From assembly GCA_019114925.1 (NCBI GenBank), contig DXEO01000062.1:1-14232 (forward strand): a DNA stretch of 14,232 bases, written 5' to 3'. The translations under genes were made by a program, and so were the position numbers. This DNA is from Candidatus Corynebacterium faecipullorum. GTDB taxonomy: Bacteria; Actinomycetota; Actinomycetes; Mycobacteriales; Mycobacteriaceae. Below the pieces are notes generated by a model. That model did no database searches and was not told the DNA's origin. It worked only from the letters and a program-made list of their open reading frames with translations. Shown here in pieces: positions 6,735 to 12,212 of this stretch (within the stretch, counting starts at the first letter, position 1; every line of letters begins with the position of its first letter).

Positions 6735-7895
6735 CTAGGCGTCGAAGTCGAGGACGATGTTTGGTGTTGTGGGGCGCGACTGGCAGGTGAGGATGTAGCC
6801 GGCCTTGACCTCGTCGGTCTCCAGCGCGTAGTTCTCTGCCATGTCGACTTCGCACTCCACCAGCTTGGCGCGGCAGGTGCCGCACACGCCGCCGGCGCAG
6901 GCGAAGGGGACGTCGGAGCGCACGCGCAGGGCGGCGTTGAGCAAGGATTCGTTGGCAGAAACCGGGGACTCAACGGAGCCGGAGAGGCCATCGAGCTGGA
7001 AGTTGATGCTGACGTTATCGCCTTCCGGATCCACCTCAACGTGGCGCCCGGCCTGGTTCTGATCCCCAGAGGGCTTACCGGTGGTGAACAGCTCGTAGCG
7101 CACGTCCTTCTCACCGACATCACGGCTGGCCAGCTCATCGCGCACCAGCTGCACCAAATCGAAGGGGCCGCAGAGGAACCACTCGTCGACAGCGTCCGTG
7201 CGCACGACGTTATCCAGCAGGGTTTGGAGTTTTTCAGCATCGATGCGCCCGGAGAACAGCGGGTTGACGCGCTGCTCACGGGAGAGGACGTGGTGCACGG
7301 CAAAGCGCGTGGGGAACTTGTCCTTGAGGTCACCGATCTCTTCGGCGAACATGACGTCGCCACCACCCTTGTTGGCAAAGATGAGCTCAAAAGTGGTGTC
7401 GGGGGAGGTGTGGAGCACGGTCTGAGCGATCGCCATGATCGGCGTGATGCCGGATCCCGCGGCGATGGCCACGAGGTGCGGATTCTCGAGCTTCTCCAGC
7501 TCCGCGCGCACGGCTTCCGGGTTATTAAGCCCGGTCAGGTGGGTCTTCGAGGTGAACGCGCCCTGCGGGTTCATCACGTCCATGGTGTCGCCGGGCTGCA
7601 GGGTGTCGTTGGCCCACGTGGAGAACACGCCGCCGCGGTCGCGCTTGATGGCGACGCGCAGCACGCCGTCGCGAGGCACATCGCAGATGGAATAGGAGCG
7701 GCGGACTTCCTGACCGTCGATAGTTGCCCGCAGCGCAACGTACTGGCCGGGGATGTAGTCATAGTCGTCCTGGAGCTCCGGAGGAATAGTGAAGGAAACC
7801 TCCACGGAGTCTGAAGTCAGGGCGCGCACCTCGGACACGGTCAGAGTGTTGAACGTGGCCTTCTTCTTTGAGGGGGAAGACGGGGTCGTGGTCAT
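6735..7895 (-). CDS. paaE: PaaE: NAD(P)H-dependent reductase of the phenylacetyl-CoA 1,2-epoxidase
   Basis: A 386-residue two-part electron-transfer flavoprotein. Residues about 14-115 form the FAD domain with RSYS (66-69). The nucleotide domain follows, with AAGSGITPIMA (GSGITP at 147-152) and FLCGPF. The C-terminal plant-type ferredoxin domain holds one [2Fe-2S] cluster: C333-x4-C338-x2-C341 in CAGGVCGTC, with Cys371 further on in ILTCQS. It passes electrons from NAD(P)H to the PaaA diiron centre. Its ATG at 7895 overlaps the paaD stop by one base (TAATG), showing tight coupling. Length and domain order match E. coli PaaE (356) with a slightly longer N-terminus rich in Thr, Ser and Lys. Confidence 0.95.
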   Translation of the reverse strand: MTTTPSSPSKKKATFNTLTVSEVRALTSDSVEVSFTIPPELQDDYDYIPGQYVALRATIDGQEVRRSYSICDVPRDGVLRVAIKRDRGGVFSTWANDTLQPGDTMDVMNPQGAFTSKTHLTGLNNPEAVRAELEKLENPHLVAIAAGSGITPIMAIAQTVLHTSPDTTFELIFANKGGGDVMFAEEIGDLKDKFPTRFAVHHVLSREQRVNPLFSGRIDAEKLQTLLDNVVRTDAVDEWFLCGPFDLVQLVRDELASRDVGEKDVRYELFTTGKPSGDQNQAGRHVEVDPEGDNVSINFQLDGLSGSVESPVSANESLLNAALRVRSDVPFACAGGVCGTCRAKLVECEVDMAENYALETDEVKAGYILTCQSRPTTPNIVLDFDA

Positions 7896-8434
7896 TAGTG
7901 CACCTTGAAGTAGTCGAAGGGCTCCAAGCAGTCCTGGCAGTTATAGAGAGCTTTGCAGGAGGTGGAACCGAATTGGGCAAGCTTACGTGTGCGGCGGGAG
8001 CCACAGTGGGGGCATTCGATGGCCGGCGGCGGTTCGAGTGTGAGCGGGATAGGACCTTCAGGCGTGGCCCGGGTTTTACCGCTGGGCGGGGCAATGCCGT
8101 AGTCCTTGAGGTTTTGCCGGCCGGTCTCCGTCATCCAGTCGGTGGTCCATGCCGGGTGGAGAACGAGGTCGACACGCACCTTGGCGTAACCGGCATCGGT
8201 CAGCGCTGTGGTGATGTCCGTCGTGATGTGCTCCATGGCGGGGCAGCCGGAGTAGGTGGGGGTAATCGTGGCCACCGCAGTATCGCCTTCCAGGCGTGCA
8301 TCTCGGAGAATGCCAAGGTCAGCGATGGAAATGACGGGGATTTCCGGATCGGGCACCTCGGCGGCGACGTCCCACACGTGGGCGTCGTCAGGCTGCGTGG
8401 GGCGCAGCGGGTGGGACTTATCTGTGATGGACAC
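7895..8434 (-). CDS. paaD: PaaD: MIP18/DUF59-type maturation factor of the epoxidase
   Basis: A 179-residue protein. The N-terminal MIP18 (DUF59) domain has EVPDPEIPVISIADLGILRD followed by PTYSGCPAMEHI with Cys64. The C-terminal tail is a metal-binding ribbon: Cys141 and Cys144 (CPHC), Cys160, and Cys166/Cys169 (CQDC), ending DYFKVH. PaaD is needed for the epoxidase complex in vivo; given its relatives in iron-sulfur protein maturation, it is thought to help load metal centres, probably in PaaE. The start is GTG at 8434, with AAGG seven bases upstream; no in-frame ATG fits. It sits between paaC (27 bp gap) and paaE (one-base overlap), the standard place. Confidence 0.93.
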   Translation of the reverse strand: MSITDKSHPLRPTQPDDAHVWDVAAEVPDPEIPVISIADLGILRDARLEGDTAVATITPTYSGCPAMEHITTDITTALTDAGYAKVRVDLVLHPAWTTDWMTETGRQNLKDYGIAPPSGKTRATPEGPIPLTLEPPPAIECPHCGSRRTRKLAQFGSTSCKALYNCQDCLEPFDYFKVH

Positions 8435-8461
8435 GATGAAACCTTGGTCCTTTCCTTGCCT

Positions 8462-9298
8462 TTACCAGGTCGCGCCGGGGTGTTGGCGCGCCAAGGACTG
8501 CATCTCCGCGAGGATGAAACCGCGGTGCTCGGAAAAGCGTCCGGTGCGCTGCCCGGAGCGGGCTTGCTTGACGTCTGGGATGGCCAGACCTGCCTTGTCT
8601 AGGACGTAGGCGATGCGCTCATCGAACTGCGCGCGCAGGCTCGAGGGCAGAACAGCGATGCCTTCTGCCGCCAGCTTCTCGTGGAGCGGGAGATCCTCGA
8701 AGAGCTCGTCAAGGTAGGGCCACATGTACATCAGGCCCTCGGTGATACGGCGGTGAGACTCCTCGGTGCCGAGGCCCAGGCGCAGAACCCACTGGTTGGC
8801 GTGGTCGACGTGGTACTCGACTTCCTTGATGGCCTTGGCTGCGATAGCCGCAATGGTTTCATCCTTCGACTCCAGCAAGGCCGTGTATAGGCCATATTGG
8901 TAGTAGGAAAAGAGCAGCTGGCGGGCGATGGTGTAGCCGAAGTCGCCGTTTTCCTGCTCGACCAGGCGCGCGGAGCGGAACTCCTCCTCATTGCGGAAGT
9001 AGGCCAAGTCATCCTCGGTCTTGCCCCATGCGGTGCCGGCATAGGTGAGGAGGAAGCGGGCATGTCCAATGAGATCGAGAGCGATATTGCCTAGAGCGAT
9101 ATCCTCCTCCATCTCCGGTGCCCGTGAAATCCACCAGCCCAGGCGCTGGGCCAGGATGAGGGCGTCATCGCCCAACATGAGCGCATAGCGAGCCGTGTCC
9201 TCGGGGGCCACTGCGCCAGAGGCAGCGATGTCTTCTGCGGTGATGCCGTTGCCCTGCGATTGCTTGGTTGCAGAATCGGCGGTTGCAAATCCGGTCAC
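8462..9298 (-). CDS. paaC: PaaC: structural subunit of the phenylacetyl-CoA 1,2-epoxidase
   Basis: A 278-residue ferritin-like four-helix protein that pairs with PaaA and has lost metal binding in the family. YALMLGDDALILAQRLGWWISRAPEMEEDIALGNIALDL (in pieces: LGDDALILAQRLG about 42-54, then PEMEEDIALGNIALDLIG about 61-78) matches the start of E. coli PaaC, LVEQENGDFGYTIARQLLFS lies about 112-131, and the C-terminus has RTGRFSEHRGFILAEMQ. E. coli PaaC is 248 residues and begins near this protein's residue 36-40, so about 30-35 extra residues lie at the N-terminus. The start is GTG at 9298, overlapping the paaB stop by four bases (GTGA), a classic coupling arrangement that supports the longer form. 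An internal start at Met41 would be too short. Confidence 0.93.
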   Translation of the reverse strand: MTGFATADSATKQSQGNGITAEDIAASGAVAPEDTARYALMLGDDALILAQRLGWWISRAPEMEEDIALGNIALDLIGHARFLLTYAGTAWGKTEDDLAYFRNEEEFRSARLVEQENGDFGYTIARQLLFSYYQYGLYTALLESKDETIAAIAAKAIKEVEYHVDHANQWVLRLGLGTEESHRRITEGLMYMWPYLDELFEDLPLHEKLAAEGIAVLPSSLRAQFDERIAYVLDKAGLAIPDVKQARSGQRTGRFSEHRGFILAEMQSLARQHPGATW

Positions 9299-9582
9299 AG
9301 GTGCGGCACTCCTTCCGACTTGTCGTAGTAGGTGGCGTGACGGTAGCTCTTGCCCTGCGGGGATTCGAAGAATCCGCCCTTGGAATCAGGGTCGGAAGAG
9401 GCAATGGCCTCGCTGGGTACGACCCAGACGGAGGTTCCCTCGTTGCGCCGGGTGTAAAGGTCACGGGCGTTGCGGAGAGCCATCGTGGCATCCGGTGCGT
9501 GGAGCGAGCCGGCGTGGACGTGAGAAAGGCCGCGGGAGGAACGTACGAAGACCTCCCACATGGGCCAGTTAGAGCTAGACAT
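9295..9582 (-). CDS. paaB: PaaB: small subunit of the phenylacetyl-CoA 1,2-epoxidase
   Basis: A 95-residue protein, the same length as E. coli PaaB. It opens with WPMWEVFVRSSRGLSHVHAG, the family signature (VFVR..RGL.H.H.GS.HA.D), followed by NARDLYTRRNEGTSVWVV and a C-terminal KSYRHATYYD. PaaB bridges PaaAC dimers and helps dock the reductase. ATG at 9582 has AAGGAAG upstream. It lies 48 bp after paaA and overlaps paaC by four bases. Confidence 0.95.
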   Translation of the reverse strand: MSSSNWPMWEVFVRSSRGLSHVHAGSLHAPDATMALRNARDLYTRRNEGTSVWVVPSEAIASSDPDSKGGFFESPQGKSYRHATYYDKSEGVPHL

Positions 9583-9630
9583 GGAATCTTCCTTAAGGAC
9601 TCGAAGCTGGTTGGGCAGTGTGCTTAGGCG

Positions 9631-10617
9631 TTAAGCGATGAGCGAGGTATCAGCCGAGTGGTGCTTCTCGGCGTAGGCTGCGGCAGCCTCACGGACCCAC
9701 GCGCCGTCGGCATGCGCTTGGCGGCGGCGCTGCATCCTCTGCACGTTGCAGGGGCCCTCGCCCTTGATGACGGCCTTGAACTCGGACCAGTCGAGCTCGC
9801 CAAAGTCATAGTGGCCGCGCTCTTCGTTCCACTTCAGGTCCGGGTCCTCGAAGTGCAGGCCAAGGGCCTCGGCCTGCGGAACAATCATGTCCACGAAGCG
9901 CTGGCGCAGCTCATCGTTGGAGAAGCGCTTGATGTTCCATGCCATGGACTGCTTGGAGTTGGGGGAGTCATCGTCCGGCGGGCCGAACATCTGCAGTGCT
10001 GGTCCGTAGAAACGGTTGATGGCTTCCTGCGCCATCTGCTTCTGCTCGGGGGTTCCGTGGGACAGCTCGTAGAGGATCTCCCAACCTTGGCGCTGGTGGA
10101 AGGACTCTTCCTTACAAATACGCACCATGGCGCGGCCGTACGGAGCGTAGGAGGCACGGCAGAGCGGCACTTGGTTGCAGATGGCGGCGCCATCCACCAA
10201 CCAGCCGATGGCTCCGATATCGGCCCACGTGCGCGCCGGGTAGTTGAAGATCGAAGAGTACTTCGCGGTGCCGTCGAGCAGTTGCTGCACCAGCTCGTCG
10301 CGTGACGTGCCCAAGGTCTCCGCAGCGGAGTAGAGGTAAAGACCGTGGCCTGCCTCATCCTGCACCTTGGCCATGAGGATCGCCTTGCGCTTGAGCGAAG
10401 GAGCGCGGCTGATCCAATTGGCCTCTGGCTGCATGCCGATGATCTCGGAGTGCGCGTGCTGGGAAATCTGACGCGTCAGGGTCTTGCGGTAGGCAGCTGG
10501 CATCCAGTCGGTGGGCTCGATGCGGGAATCTTCGGCGATGAGCTCGTCGAAGCGCTGCTGTGCTTGTGCTTCATCCACGGCCGGGACGGCGGCGAGTGTT
10601 TTTTCTGATGGGGTCAT
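9631..10617 (-). CDS. paaA: PaaA: catalytic diiron subunit of the phenylacetyl-CoA 1,2-epoxidase
   Basis: A 328-residue bacterial multicomponent monooxygenase-like protein (E. coli PaaA 309). Iron ligands are visible: Glu58 in HAHSEIIG, Glu88 and His91 in KVQDEAGHG (ExxH), and Glu171 with His174 in CKEESFHQRQG (second ExxH). It binds phenylacetyl-CoA and epoxidises the ring at C1-C2 using O2. It is the first gene of the nine-gene operon. ATG at 10617 is preceded by TTCCTCCC rather than by a Shine-Dalgarno sequence; GAGAGGG lies about 14 bases upstream and may be brought closer by a small hairpin. A strong promoter with a PaaR box on its -10 lies 40-90 bp upstream. Confidence 0.97.
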   Translation of the reverse strand: MTPSEKTLAAVPAVDEAQAQQRFDELIAEDSRIEPTDWMPAAYRKTLTRQISQHAHSEIIGMQPEANWISRAPSLKRKAILMAKVQDEAGHGLYLYSAAETLGTSRDELVQQLLDGTAKYSSIFNYPARTWADIGAIGWLVDGAAICNQVPLCRASYAPYGRAMVRICKEESFHQRQGWEILYELSHGTPEQKQMAQEAINRFYGPALQMFGPPDDDSPNSKQSMAWNIKRFSNDELRQRFVDMIVPQAEALGLHFEDPDLKWNEERGHYDFGELDWSEFKAVIKGEGPCNVQRMQRRRQAHADGAWVREAAAAYAEKHHSADTSLIA

Positions 10618-10659
10618 GGGAGGAATCGTTCCCTCTCTGCTCAGTGTCGGCTCGGTAAT

Positions 10660-10681
10660 ACTTACTGACTGGTTGGTCAGT
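10660..10681. promoter_or_regulatory. PaaR operator on the paaA promoter
   Basis: ACTTACTG-ACTGGT-TGGTCAGT agrees with the recalled PaaR motif at 13 of 16 fixed positions. Within it, TACTGAC (10663-10669) and GTCAGTA (10676-10682) form a perfect 7-bp inverted repeat with 6-bp spacer. It overlaps the -10 hexamer and the expected transcription start of paaA, the position expected for repression relieved by phenylacetyl-CoA. Confidence 0.68.
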
Positions 10682-10708
10682 ATATGGGGTATGTGTGAGC
10701 TATGTCAA
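10679..10708 (-). promoter_or_regulatory. Predicted promoter of the paaABCDEGJFH operon
   Basis: On the minus strand TTGACA (10708-10703) and TATACT (10684-10679) are separated by 18 bp. This is the best core promoter in the window, with a perfect -35. Transcription would start near 10672 and give a leader of about 55 nt before the paaA ATG. The -10 is inside the PaaR box and the -35 inside a GlxR-like site. Confidence 0.7.
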
Positions 10709-10709
10709 C
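10694..10709. promoter_or_regulatory. GlxR-like site over the paaA -35
   Basis: TGTGAGCTATGTCAAC agrees with TGTGAnnTAnnTCACA at 10 of 12 fixed bases; the left half is perfect. Its overlap with the paaA -35 would suit catabolite-type (cAMP) control, more probably repression than activation from this position. TGTGAGCT recurs at 10716-10723, exactly 22 bp away. Confidence 0.42.
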
Positions 10710-10728
10710 CAAGTTTGTGAGCTGCGCC

Positions 10729-11187
10729 CTACTTGTTGCAATTTTCGGGCTTGGTGGGCAAGACGCGGAACGTGCCGCGGAATTCGGCGATGGGCTTTCC
10801 ATTGATGCTGAGAGTGACGTCGACGACGCCATTGCGCCCCCAGGCCTGGCGGGTTACCCCCACTGCCTCGACGACATCCCCTTCGAAGGCGGGGGCAATG
10901 TAATGGATTGAGTTGTGTGCGGCCACGGCTAAGTCGCCACCGGCATTACAGGCGCCGGCGAAGATGGAATCGGCGAACGTGTACAGGTAGCCGCCCTGTG
11001 CTGTGCCGTGCCCATTGCACATTTCTGGGCGGACGGTGAAGTGGCCTTCGCACCTGCCGACGTCTAGTGCGGTAATCTTCACGCCGATTTCCGCGGTGGC
11101 ACGGTCATCATCGAACATGGTGCGCACGTGGCTGAACTCGGGGCCTTCGGCGACGCCGGGGGCGAGGATAGGGTGCTCGGTGCTCAT
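10729..11187 (-). CDS. paaI: PaaI: acyl-CoA thioesterase of the phenylacetate pathway
   Basis: A 152-residue hotdog thioesterase. The active-site block is NGHGTAQGGYLYTFADSIFA (about 58-77) followed by GACN. Asn58 and Asp73 match the conserved Asn and catalytic Asp (Asp61 in E. coli PaaI), but the usual HGG histidine is Gln64. PaaI hydrolyses phenylacetyl-CoA and ring-hydroxylated phenylacetyl-CoAs, relieving CoA trapping when the epoxidase stalls. ATG at 11187 has a strong AAGGAGG. It is divergent from paaR across 102 bp. Its stop is 111 bp upstream of paaA on the same strand with no hairpin terminator between, so some readthrough into paaA is likely in addition to the paaA promoter. Confidence 0.93.
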   Translation of the reverse strand: MSTEHPILAPGVAEGPEFSHVRTMFDDDRATAEIGVKITALDVGRCEGHFTVRPEMCNGHGTAQGGYLYTFADSIFAGACNAGGDLAVAAHNSIHYIAPAFEGDVVEAVGVTRQAWGRNGVVDVTLSINGKPIAEFRGTFRVLPTKPENCNK

Positions 11188-11216
11188 GGGAATTCCTCCT
11201 TGAAGTGGGGTCTTCC

Positions 11217-11250
11217 GCAGTGCTACCGAGGGAGCAAAAAGGGGTGTGGT
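11217..11250 (+). repeat. 34-bp degenerate direct repeat, copy 1 (paaI-paaR intergenic)
   Basis: GCAGTGCTACCGAGGGAGC followed by AAAAAGGGGTGTGGT. It agrees with the copy at 12146-12179 at 27 of 34 positions with no gap; the last 24 bp agree at 21. The two lie in non-coding DNA of a paa regulatory region, in the same orientation. Not a PaaR or GlxR box. Function unknown. Confidence 0.55.
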
Positions 11251-11257
11251 GGCTCAC

Positions 11258-11263
11258 TAGTCT
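11258..11263 (+). promoter_or_regulatory. Possible -10 of paaR
   Basis: TAGTCT fits the loose corynebacterial TAnnnT -10 and would give a leader of roughly 20 nt to the ATG at 11290. No convincing -35 or PaaR box is seen here, so autoregulation by PaaR is not supported by the sequence. Weak call. Confidence 0.2.
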
Positions 11264-11289
11264 AACGGGGCTGCGGGCCCTCTGCTTGA

Positions 11290-11919
11290 ATGGATTGCGT
11301 GAAGAATGAGAAATCCGGCGCTCAGGGTGTGGCCCGTGGCCGCCCCGGCTACTCCCGTGAAGATGTCATCCGTGCTGCTGTCCGCGCTTTTACTGCCCGC
11401 GGTTATGACGCCACGTCTATGGATAATGTGGCGAGCGAATTGGGGATCTCTAAGTCCGCGCTCTATCACCACATCTCGTCCAAGGAAGAGATTTTGGAGC
11501 TCACGGTGGTGCAGGCGCTTAGCCGTTTGGAGGCGGTCGCGGAAGAGATGAGCGCGGCCGATGTGTCAGCGGGGGAGAGGGTACGCGGGCTGTTGCGTGG
11601 CTCGATTGAGGTGCTGTGCTCCGACCCGAAGTCTGTCGCGCTCTTGCTCCGTTTGCGCGGAAACTCCGAAGTGGAACGTTCGGCGCTGGAGCGTCGCCGC
11701 ACGTTGACGCGTTCTGTGATTCCGCTGGTGGAGGCCGCTCAGGAGGAGGGCGCTATCCGTTCTGACATTGAAGCTCCGCTGTTGACCCGCATGATTTTCG
11801 GAATGATCAACTCGACGTCCGATTGGTACGAACCGGAGGGGCGAATTGATGCCGAGGAACTGGCCGGCACGTTTGAGAGCGTGATCTTTGGTGGTCTAGC
11901 GCCGCATGCGCAGCAGTAG
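11290..11919 (+). CDS. paaR: PaaR: TetR-family repressor of phenylacetate genes
   Basis: A 209-residue TetR regulator. After a basic leader (ARGRPGY, about 15-21) comes the DNA-binding domain: VIRAAVRAFTARGYDATSMD (26-45), then the helix-turn-helix NVASELGISKSALYHHISSK (46-65), ending with the typical KEEIL. The rest, about 75-205, is an all-helical ligand-binding and dimerisation domain with no recognisable motif; by family knowledge it should sense phenylacetyl-CoA. It lies between paaI and paaK, and palindromic boxes occur at three paa promoters, so I assign it as PaaR. ATG at 11290 lacks a clear Shine-Dalgarno sequence; GTG at 11299 is an alternative start that would cost three residues. 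A short-leader or near-leaderless mRNA is possible. Confidence 0.88.
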   Translation: MDCVKNEKSGAQGVARGRPGYSREDVIRAAVRAFTARGYDATSMDNVASELGISKSALYHHISSKEEILELTVVQALSRLEAVAEEMSAADVSAGERVRGLLRGSIEVLCSDPKSVALLLRLRGNSEVERSALERRRTLTRSVIPLVEAAQEEGAIRSDIEAPLLTRMIFGMINSTSDWYEPEGRIDAEELAGTFESVIFGGLAPHAQQ

Positions 11920-11961
11920 CCCGAACGAGTGTTTCGTTCTGGCGTAATTGCTCAATTCGGG
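11920..11961 (+). terminator. Hairpin after paaR, possible weak terminator
   Basis: Immediately after the paaR stop, GAACGA-GTGTT-TCGTTC (11923-11939) forms a perfect 6-bp stem. An alternative longer pairing joins CCCGAA (11920-11925) to TTCGGG (11956-11961). No U-tract follows, so a Rho-independent terminator is not established; mRNA end or attenuation are both possible. Confidence 0.28.
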
Positions 11962-12035
11962 GGTGGGGGCTTCGTTTGCTTGCGAAACCGCCGTGGCCTG
12001 CGGAGATGTGTCGCGGTTCAAAAACTTGCCCCAAA

Positions 12036-12051
12036 TGTGTTGTCTATCACC
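12036..12051. promoter_or_regulatory. Weak second GlxR-like site upstream of paaK
   Basis: TGTGTTGTCTATCACC matches TGTGAnnTAnnTCACA at 9 of 12 fixed bases. It lies 25 bp upstream of the better site at 12061, measured start to start, and overlaps the palindrome at 12049. Weak alone. Confidence 0.2.
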
Positions 12052-12059
12052 GTTACGGT
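12049..12059. promoter_or_regulatory. Palindrome ACCGT-T-ACGGT upstream of paaK
   Basis: A perfect 11-bp palindrome. Its half sites ACCG/CGGT are those of the PaaR motif, but with 3 bp rather than 6 bp between them. It could be an auxiliary operator or belong to another regulator. Confidence 0.3.
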
Positions 12060-12060
12060 C

Positions 12061-12076
12061 TGTAGTGTACGTCACA
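12061..12076. promoter_or_regulatory. GlxR-like site upstream of paaK
   Basis: TGTAGTGTACGTCACA agrees with TGTGAnnTAnnTCACA at 10 of 12 fixed positions, with a perfect right half and central TA. It lies directly upstream of the PaaR box (3-bp gap), a place suited to activation by GlxR-cAMP. Binding is inferred. Confidence 0.48.
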
Positions 12077-12079
12077 AGA

Positions 12080-12101
12080 CTTGCCCAACCGAACGGTAAG
12101 T
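12080..12101. promoter_or_regulatory. PaaR operator upstream of paaK
   Basis: CTTGCCCA-ACCGAA-CGGTAAGT matches the recalled PaaR motif at 12 of 16 fixed bases; the central CG and the whole right half are perfect. CCGAACGGT is shared with the paaZ operator. I could not place the paaK -10/-35 with confidence; TTGCCC at 12081-12086 is a possible -35. Confidence 0.55.
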
Positions 12102-12107
12102 AAGTAT

Positions 12108-12122
12108 CGCACGTGTTGTGCG
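12108..12122. repeat. Inverted repeat in the paaK leader
   Basis: CGCAC-GTGTT-GTGCG is a perfect 5-bp inverted repeat with a 5-nt loop, six bases downstream of the PaaR box. It may be an RNA hairpin at the leader start or a further protein site. Confidence 0.35.
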
Positions 12123-12145
12123 TTGTTCCAGATAACCAACTTCTT

Positions 12146-12179
12146 GCAGCACTTTCGAGGGAGCTTAAAAGGGTGTGGT
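12146..12179 (+). repeat. 34-bp degenerate direct repeat, copy 2 (paaK leader)
   Basis: GCAGCACTTTCGAGGGAGC followed by TTAAAAGGGTGTGGT, agreeing with copy 1 (11217-11250) at 27 of 34 positions. Here it ends 33 bp before the paaK start. Its CGAGG (12156-12160) can pair with CCTCG (12190-12194), and GTGG (12175-12178) with CCAC (12185-12188), giving a hairpin that ends just before the ribosome binding site. No known motif recognised. Confidence 0.5.
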
Positions 12180-12212
12180 TTTTCCCACTCCTCGAAATGA
12201 AAGGCAAATGAC

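Noticed and set aside
6724..6885. Upstream extension of the PaaG frame to 6885
   Set aside because: It runs through the PaaE ferredoxin domain in another frame; ATG 6723 has its own AGGAGA.
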